Shown: one piece after another, positions 20,676-31,737 of the stretch
How positions within the stretch are numbered: the first letter of the stretch is position 1
Layout of the letters: each line of letters opens with the position of its first letter
NCBI GenBank assembly: GCA_020137815.1
Contig: CM035357.1
Location: 8,216,345-8,280,344 of the forward strand
DNA length: 64,000 nt
Direction of reading: 5' to 3'
Origin: Hormiphora californensis
Taxonomy: Eukaryota; Ctenophora; Tentaculata; Cydippida; Pleurobrachiidae
Notes under the pieces: generated by a model
Databases searched by the model: none
Told to the model about the DNA's origin: nothing
The model's input: the letters and a program-made list of their open reading frames with translations, nothing else
Position numbers and translations under genes: made by a program

Positions 20676-21393
20676 GGTAGGCGGACTCTAGTGCTACACT
20701 CTAAGTCTACAGTGGACTCTACCATGGATACATGGAATAGAGAACACCTGCATTGGCTTAAAAACAGGAATTTAGGTTCATTAATGAATTTCTGCAGTTT
20801 TGGACTTGAAACTCTGTACACATATCTGGCATATAAGCTCAACAACATTGTGTCAAAATTTCAGAACCATTGGAATTAAGGTGCCGGAGAAATCTAAGAT
20901 TTTAGACCCTCCCTTTTTATTGGCCCACACGGTATATCTAAATTTAGATTTAGATAAAGAGTCCAAATAAGTCTAAACTCTAGGAGGACTCTATATCTAA
21001 AAAGTCTACACAGGGCGGACTCTTTATCTAAAAATTCTACAAAGGGCGGACTCTAAACTAGACATAGAGTCCGCCATTCTCAGCGAACTCGAGATTTCGG
21101 CCGTTAGGCCGGAAACGAGAGTTTGCTGTACCTCTATACTTGTTTAGAAGTGTTAGGGCCATTATTTGGGTTCGAGGTTAGGGTTAGGGTGGGGGTTAGG
21201 GTTAGGTTTTGGGTTGGTTTAGGATTTTAGACATAGAGTCCGGGTTGGGGGATTTGGCGCCAAAATGTACCTGGGGACTCTATGTCTAAAAAGTCTACAC
21301 AGGGCGGACTCTATGTCTAAAAAGTCTAAATTAGGCGGACTCTTTATCTATAACTGTAGATAAAGAGTCCGTTAGCACTAGAGTCCGCCCACC
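20676..21393. mobile_element. Mutator-like MITE, copy B (9-bp target duplication)
   Basis: Termini are GGTAGGCGGACTCTAGTGCT and GAGTCCGCCCACC. TTAATTATT flanks both sides exactly (20667-20675 and 21394-21402). The interior matches copy A, including telomere-like GGTTAGGG units near 21176-21210. It carries a 211-bp secondary insertion at 20722-20932. It lies 36 bp after the presumed exon B donor. Confidence 0.88.
20722..20932. mobile_element. Solo TA element inside MITE copy B
   Basis: TA occurs on both sides (20720-20721 and 20933-20934), and removing it restores GGACTCTATATCTAAA as in copy A. The right end (CCCTCCCTTTTTATTGGCCC then ACACGG) and the block ACATTGTGTCAAAATTTCAG are related to the right arm of 15576-16681. 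The left end does not match the inverted arm, so this is a deletion derivative. Confidence 0.65.
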
Positions 21394-21402
21394 TTAATTA
21401 TT

Positions 21403-21940
21403 GTGTGTCAGCTTTTACTGTGTTGCCTGTCGTTGAGTGTTTATATGGTGATTGAACAGAGACTCGCGACCTATTCCGAGCCATTTTGTCAGACGTTGAA
21501 TACAAGAGTTTAAACAATATTTTTGACCTTGGAAGGGGGAAGTTGACAAAAGAGAGAGCGTGAAGAGAGATTGTTACAGTAGCCTACATACTGGAATTCA
21601 ATCACCTATTTTTAGAGAACTAGGGAACGTGAACCCTTCAAGTAGACCAACTAAACAGTGAAAAATCACCTTTTTGCACGAATTTGAGCCGTTTTACGCC
21701 ATAACGCGTTCATTTCTCAACCATTTTTGGAAATCTTGAGCTCATTGGAAAGAGGAAGTTAAACTCTTTCCAAAGAGCTATGAAATTTGCAGATTGGCTA
21801 AGAAATTAATTTGCATGTGCAAACTGAGGTCCGCTATCCCACTCCAAGATCTCCTATTAAACTGCACGTGCAAATGCTGAGCCATCATCACTACCTAGAC
21901 TAACCATCTGCCTTTTTAATAACTAGAAAGCCCGTTGTAG
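21403..21940. other. Unassigned DNA
   Basis: It includes a segment similar in wording to the R500 interior (CATTTCTCAACCATTTTTGG, CTCATTGGAAAGA) at about 21705-21800, so part may be a diverged R500. It ends with CTTTTTAATAACTAGAAAGCCC, the junction type also seen at 8165-8200. Confidence 0.4.
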
Positions 21941-21942
21941 TA

Positions 21943-22455
21943 GGGTAAACCGGGGCAATTCGAACAACCGGGGCAATTCGAACAACGTACTGCCCGTCTT
22001 TCACCTAGTTAAGCTATCATAATGACGTCATCCTATCTCCCGAAGAAAACTGCTCGTTCGAGCCTGCCCGTTACCACTAAATAGGCTCTAGATCCGGCTT
22101 AATATTATCCAGCTAATAATATTAGCTTTCAGATGGTATAAAAATTATTTAAATATTCGCTATATATGTTTTCATTCCAAATTCTGGTAAATTAAGATTA
22201 CCGGGGCAATTCGAACCACCGGGGCAATTCGAACTGGGGCAATTTGTTTAGTGAACCGGGCCAATGATGTGCAGTTCTTTGTACCACGTGATACCGGGGC
22301 AATTCGAACAAGAACGACCAGCGTGTAGATTACATTGTTCGAATTGCCCCCACCTCTAACAACACCAGGCGGGAATCTTCTTCTGGTGTTGTGAGGACGT
22401 TCACGTGACGAAATAAAGCACTCCTATTGGTGTTGTCCGAATTGCCCCGGTACCA
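21943..22455. mobile_element. GGGTAAACCGGGGCAATTCG element, copy 1
   Basis: After TA at 21941-21942 it starts GGGTAAACCGGGGCAATTCG. The phrase CCGGGGCAATTCGAAC (or its complement GTTCGAATTGCCCC) recurs at least seven times to about 22450. It contains a TGACGTCA site near 22023. The right terminus is not clear. An inverted partial copy ends at 57037 with the same start. It belongs to a wider group with 37084-38126, 39241-40911 and 61759-62511. Confidence 0.7.
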
Positions 22456-23601
22456 TTTTTTCCGACCAAAATTTTTAAATTAGTTATTTAGTTAAGTAAA
22501 TGATGGTGCCTAGAGTTGAAATTTATCTTATTTGAAAGATAAAATAATGAACTTTAATCCTATATAATTTTTTTATTGTATCTTTTGGTGGTGAGGGCGG
22601 TGTCTTTTTAAGCCCACCCAGGGGTCAGGAAATCTCTACTTCACTCTCTCTCTCATACCACTGTTTCTTATCCCTGGCCCAAGATCCGTCGGGGGTGAAA
22701 TTAGTTCACTCTACACGGGGTGCCACTGTTTTATAGCTAAACCCCACGGCTCGAGACAAGATACAGTCGACAAAATCCACTTACAAGTACTGGGAAATCA
22801 TAGCTGCAGCCCATGCGTGTAAGTGCATCACATAGCTCGCTCCCACACCACATCTCTCTGCCACATCTCTGCCACAGGACTCGATCACGTCACGGCGGCA
22901 ACACAGGAATTCGTCAGTGTGACCCGGCATACCCCGGGGTAAAACAGAAGTTTTCGTGTGGCCTTACCGCGCCCTCTCACCGTCTTTTTCCCTCTTGCGG
23001 TACCTCAGGAATCTTCAAGGGTGACCCGGCATACCCCGGGATAAACCATGAAGCTCCCAGGGGATCTCCACCGCCTTCTCGGTACCACAGGAAACAGTCA
23101 GAGTGACTCGGCATACCCCGAGGTAAATCAGGCCAACCCAGTGGACAAATACCTCTCTGTCCCACCTCCTTCCTCACGAACACATCACCTAGTTTCCCGC
23201 TCTTTTCTACTTTCTATGTTAAATAGGAACCCCCCCCCCCCCCCCCCGATCCCTTCCCTGGGACACATGCGGACCACCACTACCCGTCAGTTAGTGGTGG
23301 ATCCGGTTTAAACCCGTAAACTGAGCAACTTGGGCATATCACAACGCGGCAGTGTGAGAAACCCGTAGTTATACTACACATAAAAATTGCCCCGGGCCTG
23401 ACTCGTTAAATCAGACAATGGTGGGATTTTCACAGGCAGAGTGAGAAACCCATCTATAAACCAAAATGAGAACTGCCCCGATTAAACCATATCGCACGTC
23501 CACCACCCACACCATGGGGGACAGAGCTAATAAACTTTTAAAACGGCACAATAAAACCCAAAAACTAGGTACAAATATACCACAACCTAAGAATTGTGAA
23601 G
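22456..23601. other. Unassigned DNA with GC-rich degenerate repeats
   Basis: Three degenerate repeats of 80-100 bp (GTGACCCGGCATACCCCGGG near 22919, 23022 and a diverged one near 23103) each carry a GGTACC...CAGGAA block. A C-run lies at about 23230-23247. From about 23300 AACCCGTAGTTATAC-type sequence leads into the RNase H fragment. This could be the 5' or internal part of the LINE that ends at 24121, but no domain is readable. Confidence 0.35.
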
Positions 23602-24121
23602 GTGAAGGCACACACAAACATTGAAGGAAATGAGATCGCAGACGAACTGGCAAAAAAAGCAACAAAGGAAAGTTAGTCGACAAAAAACAAGATCGGGCCA
23701 AACAAGGCAATCATAAAAATAGAACTGCAGAAGTGGTTCAAAAGTGAAAACTTAGAACAACTCAGAAATAAAAACTACAACAACTTCACAACAGCAATAC
23801 TAACCAAAATCTACAGAGATTACGGAACTATAAGATTTAAAGACAAACCCAAAGTAAGACAGATGATCCGAGCAGAATCAGGACAAAACGACCTAGCATC
23901 ATCAAGAAACCACAGGGATAAGGATATAAATCCAAACTGTGAACTATGCGGAATAAAAAAATTCAGAGCATGTTTTAATACATTGCCCCCGGTTGGAAGA
24001 ACTAAAACACAAACTTGACTACAAAACCATTAAAGAAGAGGTATACGGAGACAACCACCTAGACCTCCCAAAACATACCAAAGTCATAACAAAAAGAGGA
24101 CTATTCCGCAAAAAAAATTAA
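23602..24121 (+). pseudogene. LINE C-terminus: RNase H end plus zinc motif (frameshifted)
   Basis: The frame at 23602 reads VKAHTNIEGNEIADELAKKA, the classic last motif of LINE-encoded RNase H, then meets a TAG at 23674. Beyond it the same frame continues with a basic region and CELCG (about 23940). A one-base frame change near 23955 is needed to reach EHVLIHCPRLEEL, which completes the C-x2-C...H-x4-C motif; this frame ends at the TAA at 24119-24121. It probably belongs to an RNase H-bearing LINE clade (I/Jockey-like), distinct from the other LINEs here. The RT is absent. Confidence 0.72.
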
Positions 24122-24842
24122 CGACGTTTGAAACAAACGACCAGGGGCAAAAACCATTCGGGGCCTGGCAAGGCCCCCCGACCCGAAAATAACCCAAACT
24201 CAACCCATCCCCCCTAAAACATCCCCCCTAAAACTAAAACAACGGGGCCGAGCCGACAGGCCCTTAATACCAGATGAAAAAAACCATAACCATTCGGGGC
24301 CTGGCAAGGCCCCCCGACCCGAATATAACCCAAACTCAACCCATCCCCCCTAAAACATCCCCCCTAAAACTAAAACAACGGGGCCGAGCCGACAGGCCCT
24401 TAATACCAGATGAAAAAAAACCATAAACCATTCGGGGCCTGGCAAGGCCCCCCGACCCGAATATAACCCAAACTCAACCCATCCCCCCTAAAACATCCCC
24501 CCTAAAACTAAAACAACGGGGCCGAGCCGACAGGCCCTTAATACCAGATGAAAAAAAACCATAAACCATTCGGGGCCTGGCAAGGCCCCCCGACCCGAAT
24601 ATAACCCAAACTCAACCCATCCCCCCTAAAACATCCCCCCTAAAACTAAAACAACGGGGCCGAGCCGACAGGCCCTTAATACCAGATGAAAAAAAACCAT
24701 AAACCATTCGGGGCCTGGCAAGGCCCCCCGACCCGAATATAACCCAAACTCAACCCATCCCCCCTAAAACATCCCCCCTAAAACTAAAACAACGGGGCCG
24801 AGCCGACAGGCCCTTAATACCAGATGAAAAAAAAACCATAAA
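24122..24842 (+). repeat. 137-bp tandem units following the LINE stop, five copies
   Basis: Units begin CATTCGGGGCCTGGCAAGGC at 24155, 24291, 24429, 24567 and 24705. Each includes the GGGGCCTGGCAAGGCCCC and GGGCCGAGCCGACAGGCCC hairpins and ends GATGAAAAAAAACCATAAAC. The first unit follows the LINE stop codon by only 33 bp, so the unit is probably that LINE's 3' untranslated end with its A-rich CCATAA tail, amplified in tandem. Confidence 0.8.
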
Positions 24843-27348
24843 ACCATAACCATAACCATAACCATAGATATTTTTAGAGTGAAAGTTTTGAAGCCCCCTG
24901 AAGTAGTAGAGAGGTGTTCTATGGCTCGTTGGAAAGGTCTCGAGGTCCCGCGACGTATAGGGGGTGTGGCGATGGCCATACCCAAACCTATAAGGGGTAG
25001 GACGCGAAAAACAGTCAAAATAAGGGGTATACAGAACTCGGCAATTAGAAGGAGTAGAAAGGTGTTCTAGGGTGCGTTCGAAAGCTCTCGAGGTGCTGAA
25101 GTAATTGGAATGTAATTGGAAGTAATTACATGTAATTAAAGGGTAATTACATGTAATTAAAGGGTAATTACATGTAATTAAAAGGTCTAAATGACCCCAA
25201 ATGACAATTCAGACATATTTTGACACATTTGGAGGCCCTGAGACCAGCGGGTGGCCAAATTTAATCCGGTTTCGGGTCGGCTGACGTAAAAACTCCGCGT
25301 TTTGGTCGAGGTAAACCATAAACCATAACCATAGATATTTTTAGAGTGAAAGTTTTGAAGCCCCCTGAAGTAGTAGAGAGGTGTTCTATGGCTCATTGGA
25401 AAGGTCTCGAGGTCCCGCGACGTATAGGGGGTGTGGCGATGGCCATACCCAAACCTATAAGGGGTAGGACGCGAAAAACAGTCAAAATAAGGGGTATACA
25501 GAACTCGGCAATTAGAAGGAGTAGAAAGGTGTTCTAGGGTGCGTTCGAAAGCTCTCGAGGTGCTGAAGTAATTGGAATGTAATTGGAAGTAATTACATGT
25601 AATTAAAATGTAATTACATGTAATTAAAGGGTAATTACATGTAATTAAAAGGTCTAAATGACCCCAAATGACAATTCAGACATATTTTGACATATTTGGA
25701 GGCCCTGAGACCAGCGGGTGGCAAAATTTAATCCGGTTTCGGGTCGGCTGACGTAAAAACTCCGCGTTTTGGTCGAGGTAAACCATAAACCATAAACCAT
25801 AACCATAGATATTTTTAGAGTGAAAGTTTTGAAGCCCCCTGAAGTAGTAGAGAGGTGTTCTATGGCTCATTGGAAAGGTCTCGAGGTCCCGCGACGTATA
25901 GGGGGTGTGGCGATGGCCATACCCAAACCTATAAGGGGTAGGACGCGAAAAACAGTCAAAATAAGGGGTATACAGAACTCGGCAATTAGAAGGAGTAGAA
26001 AGGTGTTCTAGGGTGCGTTCGTAAGCTCTCGAGGTGCTGAAGTAATTGGAATGTAATTGGAAGTAATTACATGTAATTAAAATGTAATTACATGTAATTA
26101 AAGGGTAATTACATGTAATTAAAAGGTCTAAATGACCCCAAATGACAATTCAGACATATTTTGACATATTTGGAGGCCCTGAGACCAGCGGGTGGCAAAA
26201 TTTAATCCGGTTTCGGGTCGGCTGACGTAAAAACTCCGCGTTTTGGTCGAGTAAACCATAAAACCATAAACCATAAAACCATAGATATTTTTAGAGTGAA
26301 AGTTTTGAAGCCCCCTGAAGTATTAGAGAGGTGTTCTATGGCTCGTTGGAAAGGTCTCGAGTTCCCGCGACGTATAGGGGGTGTGGCGATGGCCATACCC
26401 AAACCTATAAGGGGTAGGACGCGAAAAACAGTCAAAATAAGGGGTATACAGAACTCGGCAATTAGAAGGAGTAGAAAGGTGTTCTAGGGTGCATTCGAAA
26501 GCTCTCGAGGTGCTGAAGTAATTGGAATGTAATTGGAAGTAATTACATGTAATTAAAATGTAATTACATGTAATTAAAGGGTAATTACATGTAATTAAAA
26601 GGTCTAAATGACCCCAAATGACAATTCAGACATATTTTGACATATTTTGAGGCCCTGAGACCAGCGGGTGGCCAAATTTAATCCGGTTTCGGGTCGGCTG
26701 ACGTAAAAACTCCGCGTTTTGGTCGAGGTAAACCATAAACCATAAACCATAACCATAGATATTTTTAGAGTGAAAGTTTTGAAGCCCCCTGAAGTAGTAG
26801 AGAGGTGTTCTATGGCTCATTGGAAAGGTCTCGAGGTCCCGCGACGTATAGGGGGTGTGGCGATAGCCATACCCAAACCTATAAGGGGTAGGACGCGAAA
26901 AACAGTCAAAATAAGGGGTATACAGAACTCGGCAATTAGAAGGAGTAGAAAGGTGTTCTAGGGTGCGTTCGAAAGCTCTCGAGGTGCTGAAGTAATTGGA
27001 ATGTAATTGGAAGTAATTACATGTAATTAAAATGTAATTACATGTAATTAAAGGGTAATTACATGTAATTAAAAGGTCTAAATAACCCCAAATGACAATT
27101 CAGACATATTTTGACATATTTGGAGGCCCTGAGACCAGCGGGTGGCAAAATTTAATCCGGTTTCGGGTCGGCTGACGTAAAAACTCCGCGTTTTGGTCGA
27201 GGTAAACCATAACCATAAACCATAGATATTTTTAGAGTGAAAGTTTTGAAGCCCCCTGAAGTAGTAGAGAGGTGTTCTATGGTTCGTTGGAAAGGTCTCG
27301 AGGTCCCGCGACGTATAGGGGGTGTGGCGATGACCATACCCAAACCTA

Positions 27349-27482
27349 TTAAGGTGAAAGCGAAACAACAACGAACTGGCTGCGCGTCGCGCATTCGTTG
27401 CGCATAACGATCTCACCGGAGAGATTCACATGTGCAACGTTGCGGGACGCGCAGCCAGTTCGTTGTTGTTTCGCTTACACTT
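27349..27482. mobile_element. Short TA MITE in satellite unit 6
   Basis: The arms GCGAAACAACAACGAACTGG (near 27359) and the complement near 27450-27472 enclose a loop of about 60 bp containing GCGCATAACG. TA is present on both sides (27347-27348 and 27483-27484), and removing one restores CCTATAAGGGG as in the other units. Confidence 0.75.
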
Positions 27483-27825
27483 TATAAGGGGTAGGACGCG
27501 AAAAACAGTCAAAATAAGGGGTATACAGAACTCGGCAATTGGAAGGAGTAGAAAGGTGTTCTAGGGTGCGTTCGAAAGCTCTCGAGGTGCAGAAGTAATT
27601 GGAATGTAATTGGAAGTAATTACATGTAATTAAAGCGTAATTACATGTAATTAAAGGGTAATTACATGTAATTAAAAGGTCTGCATGATCCCAAATGACA
27701 ATTCAGACATATTTTGACATATTTGGAGGCCCTGAGACCAGCGGGTGGCCAAATTTAATCCGGTTTCGGGTCGGCTGACGTAAAAACGCCGCATTTTGGT
27801 CGAGGTATTATATAAACCATATTAT

Positions 27826-28094
27826 CAAATAAATTCGGGGCCTGGCAAGGCCCCCCGACCCGAATATAACCCAAACTCAACACATCCCCCCTAAAACATC
27901 CCCCTACAACTAAAACAACGGGGCCGAGCCGACAGGCCCTTAATACCAGATGAAAAAAAAACCATAACCATTCGGGGCCTGGCAAGGCCCCCCGACCCGA
28001 ATACAACCCAAACTCAACCCATCCCCCCTAAAACATCCCCCCTAAAACTAAAACAACGGGGCCGAGCCGACAGGCCCTTAATACCAGATGAAAA
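27826..28094 (+). repeat. Two 137-bp units embedded between 470-bp units
   Basis: Units starting near 27833 (ATTCGGGGCCTGGCAAGGCC) and 27968 match those at 24155-24842, including the A-run and CCATAA tail. Their presence inside the 470-bp array shows the two satellites share one history. Confidence 0.85.
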
Positions 28095-29259
28095 AAAAAC
28101 CATAAACCATAAACCATAAAACCATAACCATAGATATTTTTAGAGTGAAAGTTTTGAAGCCCCCTGAAGTAGTAGAGAGGTGTTCTATGGCTCGTTGGAA
28201 AGGTCTCGAGATCCCGCGACGTATAGGGGGTGTGGCGATGGCCATACCCAAACCTATAAGGGGTAGGACGCGAAAAACAGTCAAAATAAGGGGTATACAG
28301 AACTCGGCAATTAGAAGGAGTAGAAAGGTGTTCTAGGGTGCATTCGAAAGCTCTCGAGGTGCTGAAGTAATTGGAATGTAATTGGAAGTAATTACATGTA
28401 ATTAAAATGTAATTACATGTAATTAAAGGGTAATTACATGTAATTAAAAGGTCTAAATGACCCCAAATGACAATTCAGACATATTTTGACATATTTGGAG
28501 GCCCTGAGACCAGCGGGTGGCCAAATTTAATCCGGTTTCGGGTCGGCTGACGTAAAAACTCCGCGTTTTGGTCGAGGTAACCATAAACCATAACCATAGA
28601 TATTTTTAGAGTGAAAGTTTTGAAGCCCGCTGAAGTAGTAGAGAGGTGTTCTATGGCTCGTTGGAAAGGTCTCGAGGTCCCGCGACGTATAGGGGGTGTG
28701 GCGATGGCCATACCCAAACCTATAAGGGGTAGGACGCGAAAAACAGTCAAAATAAGGGGTATACAGAACTCGGCAATTAGAAGGAGTAGAAAGGTGTTCT
28801 AGGGTGCGTTCAAAAGCTCTCGAGGTGCTGAAGTAATTGGAATGTAATTGGAAGTAATTACATGTAATTAAAATGTAATTACATGTAATTAAAGGGTAAT
28901 TACATGTAATTAAAAGGTCTAAATGACCCCAAATGACAATTCAGACATATTTTGACATATTTGGAGGCCCTGAGACCAGCGGGTGGCAAAATTTAATCCG
29001 GTTTCGGGTCGGCTGACGTAAAAACTCCGCGTTTTGGTCGAGGTAACCATAAAACCATAACCATAGATATTTTTAGAGTGAAAGTTTTGAAGCCCCCTGA
29101 AGTAGTAGAGAGGTGTTCTATGGCTCGTTGGAAAGGTCTCGAGGTCCCGCGACGTATAGGGGGTGTGGCGATGGCCATACCCAAACCTATAAGGGGTAGG
29201 ACGCGAAAAACAGTCAAAATAAGGGGTATACAGAACTCGGCAATTGGAAGGAGTAGAAA

Positions 29260-29692
29260 CAGGGCTGGCTCCAGGGGGGTGATGCGGGGGGTGCACACCC
29301 CCCCCCCCCCCAAAATTCTTGGCAGCTAAGCTGCCAAGACTGTCTGAGACCATTTGCATTGGGAAACCACCCCAAAAATACAAAATATTCAGTAAAATTT
29401 TTGACTGATCACAACCGAATTTAAATCACCTAGTGAACATCACTGAGTGAGAGAGAGAGAGAGCATTGTAGCATTCAAAAATCTAGAAAGTAGACGTCAC
29501 AAATGATTAAAAACCCTAAAATTTGCTTGATTTAGTTAAAAAAATCCCCCCCCCCCCCTGGGCGGAGCTCCCTACGCACGGAGCTCCCTGGGCGGAGCTC
29601 CCTACGCGCTCCGGTCGCAAATGCTACTATTAGGGAACAGGGGCATTCGGCCACTGCACCCCCCCAGAAATATCGGGCTGGAGCCAGCCCTG
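29260..29692. mobile_element. hAT-like MITE, TIR CAGGGCTGGCTCCAG, copy 1
   Basis: A 15-bp perfect inverted repeat CAGGGCTGGCTCCAG marks both ends. AGTAGAAA flanks both sides (29252-29259 and 29693-29700), the 8-bp duplication expected for hAT, and other satellite units provide the empty site. The interior has poly-C runs, CTTGGCAGCTAAGCTGCCAAG (a hairpin) and repeated GGGCGGAGCTCCCTACGC. There is no transposase. A near-identical copy is at 60596-61004. Confidence 0.92.
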
Positions 29693-29936
29693 AGTAGAAA
29701 GGTATTCTAGGGTGCGTTCGAAAGCTCTCGAGGTGCTGAAGTAATTGAAATGTAATTGGAAGTAATTACATGTAATTAAAATGTAATTACATGTAATTAA
29801 AGGGTAATTACATGTAATTAAAAGGTCTAAATGACCCCAAATGACAATTCAGACATATTTTGACATATTTGGAGGCCCTGAGACCAGCGGGTGGCAAAAT
29901 TTAATCCGGTTTCGGGTCGGCTGACGTAAATATATA

Positions 29937-30660
29937 CATATAGTATTATTTCCCAACCTTATAGCTGGACCTCATTTTGCATCGGTTTACCCTAGAGAAC
30001 CCGTTGACCCGAATCCCCACGCTCTCACTCACGGTAGGCGGACTCTAGTGCTAACGGACTCTTTATCTAAATTCAAGGCGGACTCAATATCTAAAAGCGG
30101 ACTCTTTATCTACAGTTATACTTTGAAAAAGATAAAGAGTCCGCCCAATGTAGACTTTTTAGACATAGAGTCCGCTGGTATATTTTGGCGCCAAATCCTC
30201 CAACCCGGACTCTATGTCTAAAATCCTAAACCAACCCTAACCTCGGACCCAAATAATAGCCCTAACACTTCTAAATTAGTATAGAGGTACAGCAAACTCT
30301 CGTTTCCGGCCTAACGGCCCTTTTTAGATAAAGAGTCCGCTCTGTGTAGACTTTTTAGACATAGAGTCCTCCTAGAGTTTAGACTTATTTGGACTCTTTA
30401 TCTAAATCTAAATTTAGATATAGAGTCCACTGTAGACTTAGAGTGTAGTACTAGAGTCCGCCTACCCTCACTCACGCAGGAACACCCCTCTCACCCGCTG
30501 CACCAACCCGCACGTGCAGCCTTCGATTACCCGCTGGGTAGGGGCTATGGCAACCCCTTGACAACCCCCTCTCTGTTTGCACGTGTGGATACGACATATT
30601 CATCACGCCACGCATTTCTATCACTGCACTGGCAAGTGCCCCGGGGCCCATCCACCCCCC
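29937..30660 (+). mobile_element. CCCGTTGACCCGAATCC repeat, copy interrupted by MITE C
   Basis: The phrase CCCGTTGACCCGAATCCCCA at about 30000 and the run of CACCCCTCTCACCCGCTGCA, GCACGTGCAGCC and GGGGCTATGGCA after 30466 match 47784-48105. This copy is split by the Mutator-like MITE at 30033-30466. No gene. Confidence 0.65.
30033..30466. mobile_element. Mutator-like MITE, copy C (exact 9-bp target duplication)
   Basis: It starts GGTAGGCGGACTCTAGTGCT and ends GAGTCCGCCTACC. CTCACTCAC occurs exactly on both sides (30024-30032 and 30467-30475). It is in the opposite orientation to copies A and B judged by the internal GTTTGCTGTACC block and is shorter. The telomere-like run is reduced to a single CCAACCCTAACC. 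Confidence 0.92.
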
Positions 30661-31433
30661 CCCCCTTTCCAAGAAAGAAAGAAAAATGCGAGGGGCCGTC
30701 AGGCCCCGAAGCTAGAGAGAGAGAATGAGTGTGTTTGAAGTAGGTACACTAGGGGAAAGAAGCCTCTAAAGTGCACACTCTCCCTTTCACTTCTACAGTG
30801 CAGTACATACGGACGAGACCGGATTTCAGGATCAAATTACACAAGCATGCAGTTGAACTAGAGTTATGAAACTTGGTATCCAGCTTTCCTTTTACTATCA
30901 CTGCTGGAATCCAAGTTTATAGACTGATTGAAGCTAAGATGCTGAAACGGTAGGGGTGTCAAATTCGGGTATAAAAGTGTCGTCTATATATAGATAGATA
31001 GATATATATACCACCAAAATCCCGGGAGCTTAGCTCTTGAAAACGGTTAAAGCTATCAAGTTGAAATTTTGTGGAGTCATAGTCCTCGATAGGGTGCGTG
31101 TAATAGGATATTTTTTGTTTCATACAACCTTAATTAAGACCTAATTATGCCCTAATTAAGTATGCATTTCCCACCTATCTCCAGACTGGGTGGTCGGAGA
31201 GACTTCTTTTATAGCTTATCCGAACCGGAAACGTCGATTTATGGGGGGTCGTTCCCCGAACAAAAAGTCGTATCTCGCACCCTTCTTAAGTAATGCACAT
31301 ATTTATGATTTAATACAATCATTCGCTGTATGGCTAATACTAGAAACTTTGAATTGGTGTTTGACGTAAAAAGATCGAAGTACATATATGCAGCAGATTT
31401 ACCAAAAAAGAGAAACATCATACCAAAAAGAAG
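30661..31433. other. Unassigned DNA with one 167-bp-type fragment
   Basis: The block CGATTTATGGGGGGTCGTTC at 31228-31250, followed by CAAAAAGTCGTATCTCGCACC, matches the 2297-2872 tandem units. The rest, including a CCCGGG-containing stretch near 31020, is not recognised. Confidence 0.4.
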
Positions 31434-31651
31434 AGAAACTAGTACCAAAAACCAATCAAATTGGTTTGGATGACCCGGGGCCCAAAGGCGTCGGGATGCA
31501 AAATGTTGGTAGGATAAAACATTACTTTTGTAGGAAAATCTAAAAATGCGTCAAGAAAACACTATTGTAGCTGGTGAAGGTCGCATCCCGACGCCTTTGG
31601 GCCCCGGGTCATCCAAACCAATTTGATTGGTTTTTGGTACTAGTTTTACAA
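31434..31651. mobile_element. Small foldback element, arms ACTAGTACCAAAAACCAATC
   Basis: The arm at about 31437-31499 (through GATGACCCGGGGCCCAAAGG and CGTCGGGATGC) is inverted at about 31582-31647. A diverged copy of the outer arm flanks the palindrome at 19350-20316 (CATACCAAAAACCAATTAAA). The loop is about 80 bp, with no coding potential. Confidence 0.65.
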
Positions 31652-31737
31652 TACTAGAGGAAATTCCCGCCCTACGGACGGGATTGGATACATGGGATGT
31701 GATGCCTTGTTCTTGACTGCCTTGTATTAGTAGAGTC

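Larger units (their letters stand above)
24843..29936 (+). repeat. 470-bp tandem satellite, nine units, CCATAA spacers
   Basis: Units start GATATTTTTAGAGTGAAAGT at 24867, 25334, 25808, 26284, 26758, 27225, 28133, 28599 and 29066, with periods of 466-476 bp outside insertions. Each ends GTTTTGGTCGAGGTAAACC and is joined to the next by (CCATAA)n. The interior has three GTAATTACATGTAATTA palindromes and a shared 63-codon frame kept only by copy similarity. Unit 6 carries a MITE, unit 9 a hAT element, and two 137-bp units sit between units 6 and 7. Identity between units is very high (above 95% by eye), so amplification looks recent. Confidence 0.9.

Noticed and set aside
24879-29329. A 63-codon frame repeated in eight or nine satellite units, apparently conserved
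   Set aside because: It is kept because the 470-bp units are nearly identical DNA copies; the opposite strand frames are equally conserved, and the peptide shows no known domain.
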